Below, piece after piece: positions 1 to 8,927 of a stretch of 16,375 bases of DNA. Both the position numbers and the translations under genes were made by a program. A model generated the notes under the pieces. It was not told the origin of the DNA. It worked only from the letters and a program-made list of their open reading frames with translations, and made no database searches. The first letter of the stretch is position 1; each line of letters starts with the position of its first letter. This DNA is from Actinomycetes bacterium (GTDB lineage Bacteria; Actinomycetota; Acidimicrobiia; Acidimicrobiales; Bog-793): assembly GCA_021823365.1 (NCBI GenBank), contig JAKAOD010000009.1, positions 1 to 16,375 on the forward strand, read 5' to 3'.

Positions 1-1325
1 GATGAACCTGGCCATCTCTTCAGCCAGATCGCCAGCCTGCTGGTCTGTGAGACCTAACGGCACGGGAATTCTGTAATCCCTGGCGACCTGAGCGTCTCTC
101 CGCTTCTCCGCGGCTTCCACCCTCGCGCCGCGTGTCGAGCCGATGACCACGACCCGATCGCCGCTCTTCACGGAGCTCGAAGTCGCCGAGATCTTGCTGC
201 CGCGGTACGTCGTCGAGGAGCCAACGTCGAAGGTCACCTTCGTGCCACTCGCCGTGGTCACCGTGAAGCTCGATGACCCGACCGAGTCGACCGTGCCCGT
301 CGTGCCGGCGCCACCGGCGGTGACGTGGCAAGCAGCGAGGTGGCCCGGCGAGTTCTCAGCCAGGCGCGGGGTGACCTGCGAGCAGACCTCGGTGGCCAAC
401 GGGCAGCGCCAGCGAAACCGGCAGCCCTCGCCCGGCTCGATCACTCTGGGCGGCTCGCCGACATCGGACAGCTCGAGCCTGATCGGCAGGCGAGGATCAG
501 GCACCGCCGAGAGCAGGAGGTGGGTGTAGGGATGGACCGGGTCGCGCAGCACCTCTTCGGTCGGTCCCTGCTCGACCACGTGCCCCGCGTACATCACGAC
601 GACGCGGTCCGCGACGTACCTGGCGCTCGCGATGTCGTGGGTGATGTAGAGGAAGGAGATGAGGTCCTCGTCGCGCAGCCTCGCCATCAAGTTGAGCAGG
701 CCGATCCTGATCGAGACGTCGAGCATCGACACTGGCTCGTCGGCGATCACGAGCTTTGGTCCGTAGGAGAGCGCTTGGGCGAAGCCGACGCGCTGGCGCT
801 GGCCGCCGCTCAGTTCGTGGGGCAGCCGCGTCATCACCTCGCGTGGCGGGTTGAGCCCGACCTCGCCGAGCGCCGCCTCGGCCGCCACCTCCGCGCCGCG
901 ACGATCCAGCTCGGCGTGGTGCAGCCGGATGCCCCGCAACATCGTGTAGCCGATGGTGTGGACGGGGTTGAGCGAGCTGAACGGGTCCTGGAAGACCATC
1001 GGCACTTGACCGCGGTACTCGAGCAAGTCACGGCGCGACCGCAGTCCGGCGATGGGCCGGCCGCGGAAGCGGATCTCGCCACGCGTCGGCCGGTAGACCA
1101 TCGACAACAGCCGCGCCACCGTGCTCTTACCGCTCCCGCTCTCACCGACGAGGGCGATGATCTCGCCAGCGCTGATCGCCAGGTCAACGTCGTCAACCGC
1201 GTGCAGCTGCTTGCCGACGAGCCCGCCGATGCGGAAGTGCCGGGTGAGGCCCTCGGTCTCGAGCAGCGGCGGCTCGGTCCCACCGACCGCGCCGGGCGAG
1301 GGCCGTCTCTGGGCGGCGAGCGCGG

Positions 1326-1329
<4 letters not shown>
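1..1329 (-). CDS. Opp/Dpp-type ABC transporter ATPase (OppF-like), fused in frame to a DUF5666-like domain; 3' end outside window
   Basis: Second ATPase of the Opp/Dpp-type importer, energising uptake at the inner face of the membrane. Residues 1–335 are a complete OppF-like subunit: Walker A GESGSGKST (62–70), Q-loop VFQDPFSSLNP (112–122), signature LSGGQ (173–177), Walker B VIADEP (194–199), switch His231, then the oligopeptide-type C-terminal region with cysteines at 303, 309, 316 and 334. The GTG start overlaps the upstream ATPase stop (GTGA), so translation is probably coupled. Oddity: no stop follows Cys334. The frame stays open for at least 109 more codons to the left edge. Residues about 344–403 alternate Ser/Thr/Val/Gly strands with GTVDSV, SFTVTT and GDRVVVIG, resembling DUF5666, which is normally seen in exported or anchored proteins. 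A charged tail follows. The ATPase call is firm; the fusion could be real or an assembly join. Confidence 0.9.
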
Positions 1330-2307
<978 letters not shown>

Positions 2308-2315
<8 letters not shown>

Positions 2316-3282
2316 GCGTCGCTCCCGCCATCGCGCTTCGTGCAAACCTGGAGGCAAGCCGCCGCCGGGGGGTGCGCGCGGTTCGAAGCGCCGGGTTCCC
2401 GATCTCGTCGAAGGCGTAGTTGAGCAACGCGAAGGCCCCACCGAGGAGGGCGATCGCCACGCCGGGGGCAAGTGCCCACAAGGGTTGTCCTCCCTGGAGG
2501 GCTTCGTTGTTCTGCGCCCAGTAGAGCATCGAGCCCCAGCTGACGATGTTCGGGTTGCCGAGCCCAATGAACTGCAGCCCCGCCGCTGCGAGCACGGAGT
2601 ACACCGCGGCGGAGAGGAAGTTGGCCACGATCAGCGAGGTCATGATCGGGAGGATCTCGAAGACGATGATCCGCCAACGGCGCTCGCCACGCAGCTTGGC
2701 AGCGACGAGGAAGTCGCGGCTTCGAAGAGCAAGCGCCTGAGAGCGTAGTTGTCGGGCGCCGTACGACCAGCCTGTCACGACGAGCACGGCGATGATCACT
2801 GTCGTACCGGCGCCCGTGGAGTAGGCGGCGATCACCACCATCAGCGGGAAAGCCGGGATGACGAGGAAGATATCGGTGAACAGCGACAATACCCCGTCCG
2901 GCACTCCGCCGAGGTAGGCGGCCGAGACTCCGATCAGGACGGCGAGCACGGTGGCCAAGAGGCCCGCAACCACGGCGATCACGAGCGACACGCGTGTGCC
3001 GTAGATGACCTGGGCGAAGATGTCCTGGCCGAGCGCCGTGGTGCCGAGCAGGTGAGCAGCCGAGGGTCCCTGGCGTGGGATGTAGGTCTCGGCGCTTGGG
3101 TTGTCGCTTGCGATGAGCCCAGGCGCGATCGACAAGAAGATGAATCCCAGCAGCACGACCAGGCCAACGACGGCCTTCTTGTCCGAGAGGAGCGAGCGAA
3201 CGAAGGAGTGCACGCCCTTCAGTCGGATGCGCGCTCGCTGCTCGGGCGGAGCGTCGAGGCGCATCGGCGGGCTTGCAAGCAT
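2308..3282 (-). CDS. Opp/Dpp-type ABC transporter permease, DppC/OppC-like
   Basis: Integral membrane permease of 324 aa. The N-terminal hydrophobic segment (about 38–58) is followed by the family motif HLLGTTALGQDIF (77–89), which matches the HLLGTDxLGRD signature of DppC/OppC. Further membrane segments lie at about 99–122, 138–155, 160–175, 212–235 and 270–290. The cytoplasmic EAA loop that docks on the ATPase is at about 188–205 (RDFLVAAKLRGERRW). ATG at 3282 shares one base with the TAA stop of the preceding permease (TAATG), so the two are almost certainly translationally coupled. The C-terminus overlaps the start of the OppD-like gene by 8 nt. It pairs with the upstream DppB-like permease to form the channel. 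Confidence 0.93.
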
Positions 3283-4265
3283 TAGCTCGACGACCTAGTG
3301 CGCGGGTCGAGCAGCACGGTGATCGCGTCGACGAGCAGGACCGCCACGAGCACGGCGACGGTGATGAACATGAAAAGCGTTTGCATGAGCGGGTAGTCCT
3401 CGTTGAGCACTGCCTGCAGCAGCATATAGCCGACGCCCGGGTAGTCGAAGACGTACTCGACAAGGATGGCGCCCGAGACGACGAAGCCGAGCGACATGCC
3501 GAAACCGGTGAGGTTGGGCAGGATGGCGTTGCGCCCGGCGTAGTCGAGCATGACGCGCCAGGAGGAGAGCCCCTTCGCCCTGGCCATCCGGATGTAGTCC
3601 TCGGCCAGGGTCGTGATCATGTTATTGCGCATCGTGAGTATCCAACCGCCGATTGAGGTGACGAGGATCGTGAGGCCAGGTAGCACCGCGTGCTTGAGCA
3701 CGTCGCCGATGTAGGACCAGCTGAAGGAGGCGATCGCGCCGTAAGCGTTGCCCGCTCCCTGGGGCAGCCAGTTCAGCTTGACGGCGAAGAGCAGGATAGC
3801 GAGCATGCCGACGAAGAAGTAGGGGAACGCCGACAGGACGATGAAGATCGGTGGCAGGAGGCTGTCGAACAGGCCACCGCGCCGCCAGGCGCCGAACAGT
3901 CCGATGAATGTACCTAAGACGAAGGCGATCACCGTCATCACGCCGACGAGCCCGAGCGTCCACGGGAGCGCCGAGAGGACCACCTGGCGCACCGAGGTTG
4001 GGAAGAACGTGAGCGAGGTTCCCCAGTGCGCCGTCAGAGTGTTGGCCAAGTAGGAGAAGTACTGCGAGACCACGCCGGCATGGCTGTTGACGCCGAAGGC
4101 GACCTCCATCGCCTTCAGCGTCGAACCGGTCAGGCGTCCGCGGTAGCGCGCCATCATAGCGATCGCCGGGTTGCCCGGCATCAGCCGCGGGAGCACGAAG
4201 TTGATGGTCATCGCCGCCCAGAACGTGACGACGAAGAACCCGAGGCGGCGGAGGATGTAGCGCAT
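3282..4265 (-). CDS. Opp/Dpp-type ABC transporter permease, DppB/OppB-like
   Basis: Integral membrane permease of 327 aa. It opens with the family N-terminus MRYILRRLGFFVVTFWAA, a first membrane helix, then NFVLPRLMPGNPA (22–34), the conserved LxRLxPGDP-type motif. More helices lie at about 104–126, 138–163, 192–212, 253–272 and 297–318. The EAA loop is DYIRMARAKGLS (223–234), and DYPGVGY (274–280) is a typical DppB C-terminal motif. A TTG lies one codon upstream (4268), but ATG at 4265 is the better start, with AGTGAG a few bases before it. The WAAxTxNF..PRLMPGNP N-terminus resembles Opp-type oligosaccharide permeases more than classical dipeptide permeases (inference from memory). A 204-bp gap separates it from the binding-protein gene. 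Confidence 0.93.
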   Translation of the reverse strand: MRYILRRLGFFVVTFWAAMTINFVLPRLMPGNPAIAMMARYRGRLTGSTLKAMEVAFGVNSHAGVVSQYFSYLANTLTAHWGTSLTFFPTSVRQVVLSALPWTLGLVGVMTVIAFVLGTFIGLFGAWRRGGLFDSLLPPIFIVLSAFPYFFVGMLAILLFAVKLNWLPQGAGNAYGAIASFSWSYIGDVLKHAVLPGLTILVTSIGGWILTMRNNMITTLAEDYIRMARAKGLSSWRVMLDYAGRNAILPNLTGFGMSLGFVVSGAILVEYVFDYPGVGYMLLQAVLNEDYPLMQTLFMFITVAVLVAVLLVDAITVLLDPRTRSSS

Positions 4266-4403
4266 CAAGAGCTCACTTCTGCGGTGCCGGGAGCTCCGGC
4301 GGGTCGTGAGGATCCGGCGCCCCGCGGGCCGTTCCCTCCGGATGGCCCAGCGATAGTCCCGAGCGATGAGCCTGCCATACGTCGGGATCGCGCCGGTCGT
4401 CGC

Positions 4404-4450
4404 CGGGGACCCGGTCCCCGCCGGCCCTGTCGCATGGCGCGGCCGGCGGG
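4404..4450 (-). promoter_or_regulatory. Two overlapping stem-loops between binding-protein and permease genes
   Basis: The 200-odd bases after the binding-protein stop code for nothing recognisable. They hold a 10-bp perfect stem (4417–4426 with 4441–4450, arms CCCGCCGGCC/GGCCGGCGGG, 14-nt loop) and an 8-bp palindrome (4404–4411 with 4413–4420, arms CGGGGACC/GGTCCCCG). They share bases 4417–4420, so they cannot both form. No T-tract follows, so a simple intrinsic terminator is unlikely. Position suggests partial termination or protection of the upstream mRNA, which would give more binding protein than permease (known for mal and opp operons; inferred here). Confidence 0.45.
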
Positions 4451-4469
4451 TGACCGGGCACCGGTCGGG

Positions 4470-6185
4470 TCACTTGTTGCGCAGGTGCAGGAGCACGACC
4501 TCGAAGTCGGGCACGACGAAGACATACGGCTGGGCGTAGGGATTCGCCGCCGACGGCCAGCCGGTGAAGTGGGCCGTCGAGTACTCGTCCCAGTCGACCT
4601 GTTCGAGTACCGGGATCAGCGGGACGTCGTTCTCGAGCACGGCCTGCAGCTTGTCCATGATCGAGTGCTGGGTCGCGCTGTTGGTGGTCGACGCGTACTG
4701 GGCGAGCAGCCGGTCAGTCGAGCTGTTCGAGTAGCGCTCCCAGTTCGTCGCCGCCGGCTTGCCGAGTGGTGCCGTGTTGGCGCTGTTCAGCCACTGGTTG
4801 TACTCGTAGTACGGGCTTGGCCCGCCTGTCTCATAGCCGTAGGCGAGCTGGAAGTTGCCGTCATAGAGGTCGGCGCTGTAGTCGGTGCCAGCCAGGTTGT
4901 CGACCGCGAGCTTGATGCCGACTGCGTCGAGCTCGTGGGACACCACCTGCAAGTCGGCGACCCAGTCGGTGTAGGCGCTCTGGTTGATGATCGTGAACGA
5001 CAGCGGCTTGCCCTGCGGAGAGACGAAGATGCCGCTAGAGTTCTTCTTGAACCCGGCCTTCTCGAGGATCGAGATGGCCTCCTTCGGGTCGTAGCGGTAG
5101 CCCGACGCCTTCAGCTGTGAGCTGTCGAGCCAGGAGGAGAACGTCGGTGCGACGATGCCGGCCTGATTGGCACCCGGCTCGTAGCCGTACTCACCGACCG
5201 CTGCCACCTGGTTGCGGTTGATGGCGTAGGCCATCGCCTTGCGCACCGCGACGTTGTTGAGCAGGGCGTCTTTCAGATTGATGAAGATGGAGACGTTCAC
5301 CACCGGCGGGAACCAGTAGTGGTTGTCGGGGCTCTTGGACAGGTACTCGCTCTTCAGGTTGGGGATGAACTGGCCGCCCCACTGGGCACCGCCGGTCGAG
5401 AGCAGGGTGTTGGCGGGCGGGTTGGACGAGAACGCCGGGTACTCGATCTTGGCGATCTTCGGAAGGCCGGGCTGCCAGTAGTGCGGATTCGCGGCGTAGG
5501 AGACGTTCTGGGAGGTGCAGTTGCTCACGAGGTACGGCCCGGTGCCGATCGGGTTGGCGTCCTTGTAGGTGACCGGGTTGGACACCTTGGACCAGATGTG
5601 CTCCGGCACGATGCCGACCTGGTCGGCAATGTAGTAGAAGTAGGGCACTGCCTCCTTCTTGAAGGTCATCACGACCTGGTCGGAGCCGTTCTGGACGACC
5701 GAGGAGAGCACCGACCACACCGAGTTGAGGTCGAGCGCCGGGTACTTCTTCAACATGTCGAAGGTGAACACGACGTCCGCGGCGCTGAAGGGCTTGCCGT
5801 CGGACCAGTTGACGCCCTTCCGGACAGTGAAGGTGAGCACCTTGTTGCTGCCGCTCCAGGCGTACTTGGTCGCGAGCCACGGCGTCACCTTGCCGTTCTC
5901 GAGGGAGTCGACGAACATCAGCGGCTCATAGACGACGCCCATCGAGAGGAAGTTCGAGTCCGGGCTGTAGGGACTGAACCCGCACGTCCAGAGGAACTGA
6001 GCGTCAGAGATAGTGAGCGTTCCTGTCGGGGCCGATGACCGAGCGCTGGCCGCGGTGGCTGTGCTGGCGTGGTCGGCCGCGTGGCGCGGCGTGGCAGCGC
6101 TTGTCCCTGTTGCGACGAGCGCGAACCCCGCCAGCGCAGAGGCCGCGACGGCCGAGGCCGCCAACCACGATCGTGTCTTGTGCAT
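4470..6185 (-). CDS. Extracellular solute-binding protein, family 5 (probably carbohydrate-type Opp system)
   Basis: Binding protein of 571 aa that would capture the substrate outside the cell and hand it to the permeases. The N-terminus is a signal peptide: basic MHKTR, hydrophobic stretch to about residue 26, then an Ala/Thr-rich cleavage zone. No lipobox cysteine is present; the only cysteines are Cys68 and Cys223, which could form a disulfide. Family-5 hallmarks are VYEPLMF (85–91), LTFTVRKGVNWSDGKPFSAADVVFTF (117–142) and NPIGTGPY (211–218). The WTCGFSPYSPDSN motif near residue 66 and the YPALD segment resemble cellobiose/oligosaccharide-binding members more than OppA/DppA (inference). 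ATG at 6185 follows AAGGGGG by about 8 nt. The gene starts 78 nt after the dehydrogenase stop, on the same strand, so both are probably in one transcript. Confidence 0.92.
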   Translation of the reverse strand: MHKTRSWLAASAVAASALAGFALVATGTSAATPRHAADHASTATAASARSSAPTGTLTISDAQFLWTCGFSPYSPDSNFLSMGVVYEPLMFVDSLENGKVTPWLATKYAWSGSNKVLTFTVRKGVNWSDGKPFSAADVVFTFDMLKKYPALDLNSVWSVLSSVVQNGSDQVVMTFKKEAVPYFYYIADQVGIVPEHIWSKVSNPVTYKDANPIGTGPYLVSNCTSQNVSYAANPHYWQPGLPKIAKIEYPAFSSNPPANTLLSTGGAQWGGQFIPNLKSEYLSKSPDNHYWFPPVVNVSIFINLKDALLNNVAVRKAMAYAINRNQVAAVGEYGYEPGANQAGIVAPTFSSWLDSSQLKASGYRYDPKEAISILEKAGFKKNSSGIFVSPQGKPLSFTIINQSAYTDWVADLQVVSHELDAVGIKLAVDNLAGTDYSADLYDGNFQLAYGYETGGPSPYYEYNQWLNSANTAPLGKPAATNWERYSNSSTDRLLAQYASTTNSATQHSIMDKLQAVLENDVPLIPVLEQVDWDEYSTAHFTGWPSAANPYAQPYVFVVPDFEVVLLHLRNK

Positions 6186-6263
6186 CGAGCTACCCCCTTG
6201 CTTGATGGATGTTCATGTCGGTCGTGTCCGTCCGCTCTCGCGTCCCGGCGCCGTGCGGAGTGG

Positions 6264-7136
6264 TCATGCCTCAGCTGCCGGGGACCGGAACTCTCGCTCG
6301 ACGCGATTGGCCGTGTACGGCAGCCCCCCGCTCACGATGAGGTGCGTCCCGGTGATCTGCGCCGCCAGCGGCGAGCACAGAAAGGCGATCGCGCCGGCGA
6401 TGTCGCCGGGCGCCTCGAACTCGCCGAGCAGCAACCGTCGACGGTACTCATCCTTCACCGCGTTCGGGTGCATCGAGCGGCGCTCGCCCTCCTGGCGCCA
6501 CTCGAGCTCCATCATCTCGGTCGCCACGTCGCCCGGTCCGACCGCGTTGACCGTGACCTGGGGCGCCAGCTCTTGGGCGGCCACCTGAGTCAGGCCGATC
6601 ACGGCGAACTTGGCGGCGCAGTACGGCCCGAAGTATTTGGTCGTACAGTTCAGCTGCGCGACGTAGGAGCCGAGATTCACGATGCGGCCGAATCCGCGTG
6701 CGAGCATCTGGGGTGCGACGGCACGGATCATGAGGAAGGTGCCTTTTGCCATCACGTCGAGGTGCTCGTCCCAGTCGCGCTCGTCGCATTCGAGAATCGG
6801 CCGGTAGCGGGAGATGCCGGCGTTGTTGACGAGGAAGTCGATGCTTCCGAGTGCGCTGGAGGCAGCGTCGACGATCTCGCTGACGGTCGCGGGCGAGGAG
6901 ATGTCGCCGACCAGCGCGACAGAGCGCCGGCCAGCGGCCATCACCTCCTCGGCGACCGCTGTGCAGGACATCTCGTCACGATCGTTCACCGCCACGTCAC
7001 AGCCACAGGCGGCCAAGGTGAGCGCAGTTGCTCGACCGATCCCGCGCCCAGCTCCGGTGACGAGGGCGACCCGGCCGGCGAAGTCGAAGGTCATGCTCGC
7101 TGTTGCACGCTCCTGCACGACCTCGCTCGGAGTCAT
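6264..7136 (-). CDS. Short-chain dehydrogenase/reductase (SDR), first copy
   Basis: Classical SDR, probably NAD(P)-dependent oxidation of a sugar or polyol hydroxyl in the cytoplasm. The dinucleotide-binding motif is TGAGRGIG (27–34), followed by DIS near 78–80, NNAG (104–107) and the catalytic Ser157, Tyr172 and Lys176 (YCAAK). The PG motif is at 201–202 and a C-terminal GGLP closes the fold. The longest frame starts at ATG 7136 (290 aa). ATG 7094 (276 aa, MTFDFAGRVALVTG) fits the usual SDR N-terminus better; neither has a strong Shine-Dalgarno. It is divergent from the DeoR-type gene and is first in the minus-strand unit leading to the importer. Exact substrate is unknown. Confidence 0.9.
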   Translation of the reverse strand: MTPSEVVQERATASMTFDFAGRVALVTGAGRGIGRATALTLAACGCDVAVNDRDEMSCTAVAEEVMAAGRRSVALVGDISSPATVSEIVDAASSALGSIDFLVNNAGISRYRPILECDERDWDEHLDVMAKGTFLMIRAVAPQMLARGFGRIVNLGSYVAQLNCTTKYFGPYCAAKFAVIGLTQVAAQELAPQVTVNAVGPGDVATEMMELEWRQEGERRSMHPNAVKDEYRRRLLLGEFEAPGDIAGAIAFLCSPLAAQITGTHLIVSGGLPYTANRVEREFRSPAAEA

Positions 7137-7211
7137 GCGCTACGGTTTAGCACTCGATAGATGGGTCTTCAACCTGCCGGCGGGCGTCGGCAGAGCCATC
7201 GGAGGGACGGT
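7137..7211. promoter_or_regulatory. Divergent intergenic region between SDR and DeoR-type regulator
   Basis: These 75 bp separate the two divergent units and must hold both promoters unless the SDR starts at 7094. I see no convincing −35/−10 pair on either strand. The clear signals are GGAGGG at 7201–7206, the ribosome-binding site of the regulator, and a 6-bp inverted repeat CTGCCG/CGGCAG (7174–7179 and 7188–7193). DeoR-family proteins usually bind repeats in such regions and repress their own operon, so this is the expected operator site (inference). Confidence 0.5.
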
Positions 7212-8018
7212 GTGATCGGCGCGAGGCGGCGGCAGGAGATCCGGCGGCTTGTCGAGCAGAGCGGATACGCCGAGGCTCGCCAGCTTGCCCACCAGCTCGG
7301 GGTCGACGTCTCCACGATCCGCCGTGACCTCGACGCTCTCTCCCGCCAGGGGGTCGTCCAGCGCACCCATGGGGGTGCGCTCCCCGCGCCGGGCGGCGAA
7401 CCGCTCGACCTGCCCTACGCCTTACGGCGCAATGAGCGCGTCGCCGCCAAGCAGGCGATTGCCGCCTACGCTGCCTCCTTGATCAGCGACGGCGACTCGC
7501 TCGTGCTCGACAGCGGGTCGACCACCTACGCCCTCGCCGAGGCGATAGCGGGCCGCCGGAAACTGACGGTGGCCACAAACGACCTGCGTATCGCTCATCA
7601 CCTTGCCGAGCGGGGCGGCGTCCACCTGCTCGTCAGCGGAGGTCAACTCATCGACTCCGTCTTCACCCTCGTCGGCCCCGCAGCGCTGGCGAGCCTGTCG
7701 GGGATGCAGGTGGACTGGGCCTTCCTCGGTGCCGACGCGGTGGATGTAGAAGCCGGGGTCACCAACCGCAACACCGTCGAGGTGGGGCTGAAGCAGGCGA
7801 TGCTGGCCGCAGCGGCGCGCAAGGTTCTGCTCGCCGACAGCGAGAAGTTCGGGCGTCGGGCGTTGGCCCACGTCGTCGCCATCACGGAGTTCGACTGCAT
7901 CGTCACCGACGACGAGCTCGACCTCCCGATCCGCCCGGCCTACGGCAAGACGCTGGTCTGCGCGCCGCTCTCCGAACCGGTCGCGGCTGGCGGATCCGCC
8001 GACGGGCGTGCCTGTTGA
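7212..8018 (+). CDS. DeoR-family transcriptional regulator
   Basis: Predicted sugar-responsive repressor, 268 aa. The N-terminal winged helix (about 3–55) has VSTIRRDLDAL (33–43) as recognition helix and RTHGGA (51–56), both hallmarks of DeoR. The C-terminal effector domain has DSGSTT (100–105), TND (122–124), FLGADAVD (171–178), the EVGLKQAML segment and LLADSEKFG (206–214). Together they form the sugar-phosphate-binding, isomerase-like fold. The frame is open from ATG 7161, but GTG 7212 has GGAGGG 5 nt upstream and gives the normal DeoR N-terminus, so it is preferred. It heads the plus-strand operon and probably controls both divergent units, with a phosphorylated pathway intermediate as likely inducer (known for the family; inferred here). 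Confidence 0.93.
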   Translation: MIGARRRQEIRRLVEQSGYAEARQLAHQLGVDVSTIRRDLDALSRQGVVQRTHGGALPAPGGEPLDLPYALRRNERVAAKQAIAAYAASLISDGDSLVLDSGSTTYALAEAIAGRRKLTVATNDLRIAHHLAERGGVHLLVSGGQLIDSVFTLVGPAALASLSGMQVDWAFLGADAVDVEAGVTNRNTVEVGLKQAMLAAAARKVLLADSEKFGRRALAHVVAITEFDCIVTDDELDLPIRPAYGKTLVCAPLSEPVAAGGSADGRAC

Positions 8019-8051
8019 TCCGGCCTGCATTCCGATGCTAGACCGTGTTGC

Positions 8052-8900
8052 ATGGTTCTAAGCGATACCGTGCAGAGCTCGGGAGCCAGGTCGTCGCGCC
8101 GGCGCTTCGCCGAGGTCTTCCCCCGCGTGGCCAAGCCGCTCATCGCCATGGCGCACGTGCCGGCGCTCCCTGGGACACCGCTCTACGAGGACGTCGGCGG
8201 GTTGCGCGCCGCCATCGCCCATGTGCGCGAGGAGGTGGCCGTCCTCGTCGACGCCGGCTTTGACGCCGTGCTGTTCTGCAACGAGAACGATCGCCCCTAT
8301 ACGCTCCACGCCGACTTGGCCGCAGCCGCGGCGATGACGCGCGTCGTCGTCGAGTGCGTGCCCGAGGACGTCCCGTTCGGTGTTGACTACCTCTGGGATG
8401 CTGAGTGCGCCCTCGCCGTCGCGGTTGCGACGGGGGCGAGCTTCATGCGCGAGGTCGTCGCTGGCAGCTTCGAGTCCGACATGGGCACCTGGTCTCCCGA
8501 CGCCGCCGCGCTGCTGCGGAGGCGTCGGCACCTCTGCGCTGAGGACCTCGCGATCTTCGTGAACGTGACCCCAGAGTTCGCCTCTGCCATCGGGCAGCGG
8601 ACAGCCACGCAGTTCGCCCGCTCGGTCGTCGTCTCGAGCCTCCCCGACGCCGTGCTCGTCTCCGGGCCGATGGCCGGCGCGGAGCCGAGCGTCTCGACGC
8701 TGGCCGAGGTGCGAGCCGCAGTCGCGACCGATGTGCCTGTCCTGATCAACACCGGGGCGCGCGCTGACAACATCACAGAGTTCCTGCAGTACGCCGACGG
8801 CTGCATCGTCGGCAGCTCGCTCAAGGTGGACGGCTCGACCTGGAACCGGGTCGACCCCGAGCGGGCCAAGGCCTTCGTGCAGGCCGCACGGTCGGTCTGA
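8052..8900 (+). CDS. BtpA/SgcQ-family TIM-barrel protein
   Basis: Protein of 282 aa that matches the BtpA family along its length: AMAHVPALPGTPLY (32–45), FCNENDRPY (75–83), GVDYLWDAECALAVAVATGASFMR (110–133), SDMGTWSPDA (142–151), DAVLVSGPMAG (199–209), VPVLINTGARADNI (228–241) and ADGCIVGSSLKVDG (248–261). The last two are the phosphate-binding strands of a TIM barrel. The name comes from a cyanobacterial photosystem I biogenesis factor, but relatives such as SgcQ sit in sugar operons. No photosynthesis gene is nearby, so an enzyme acting on a phosphosugar is more likely (inference). It starts 33 nt after the regulator stop; ATG 8052 has no strong Shine-Dalgarno, and the first 25 residues are poorly conserved in character. 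Confidence 0.85.
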   Translation: MVLSDTVQSSGARSSRRRFAEVFPRVAKPLIAMAHVPALPGTPLYEDVGGLRAAIAHVREEVAVLVDAGFDAVLFCNENDRPYTLHADLAAAAAMTRVVVECVPEDVPFGVDYLWDAECALAVAVATGASFMREVVAGSFESDMGTWSPDAAALLRRRRHLCAEDLAIFVNVTPEFASAIGQRTATQFARSVVVSSLPDAVLVSGPMAGAEPSVSTLAEVRAAVATDVPVLINTGARADNITEFLQYADGCIVGSSLKVDGSTWNRVDPERAKAFVQAARSV

Positions 8901-8927
8901 GCGCGCCGGGGAGGCAGAGGTCCGCGC

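Noticed and set aside
2316..2567. Longer N-terminus for the OppD-like ATPase
   Set aside because: The extension overlaps the permease gene by about 250 bases and has shadow composition. The GTG at 2315 with GGGAG gives the family N-terminus.
4026..5120. Plus-strand open frame of 364 codons
   Set aside because: Antisense to the DppB-like and binding-protein genes, with low-complexity Arg/Val composition and no domain.
6069..7160. Plus-strand open frame of 363 codons over the SDR
   Set aside because: Mirror of the SDR coding frame, with no motif of its own.
7174..7193. Inverted repeat CTGCCG/CGGCAG as a firm DeoR operator
   Set aside because: Only 6 bp per arm, with no second copy in the intergenic region. 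Such short GC repeats are expected by chance here, so it is mentioned only within the intergenic entry.
8052..8900. Photosystem I biogenesis role for the BtpA-like protein
   Set aside because: The name comes from cyanobacteria. There is no photosynthesis gene here, and all neighbours are sugar-metabolism genes.
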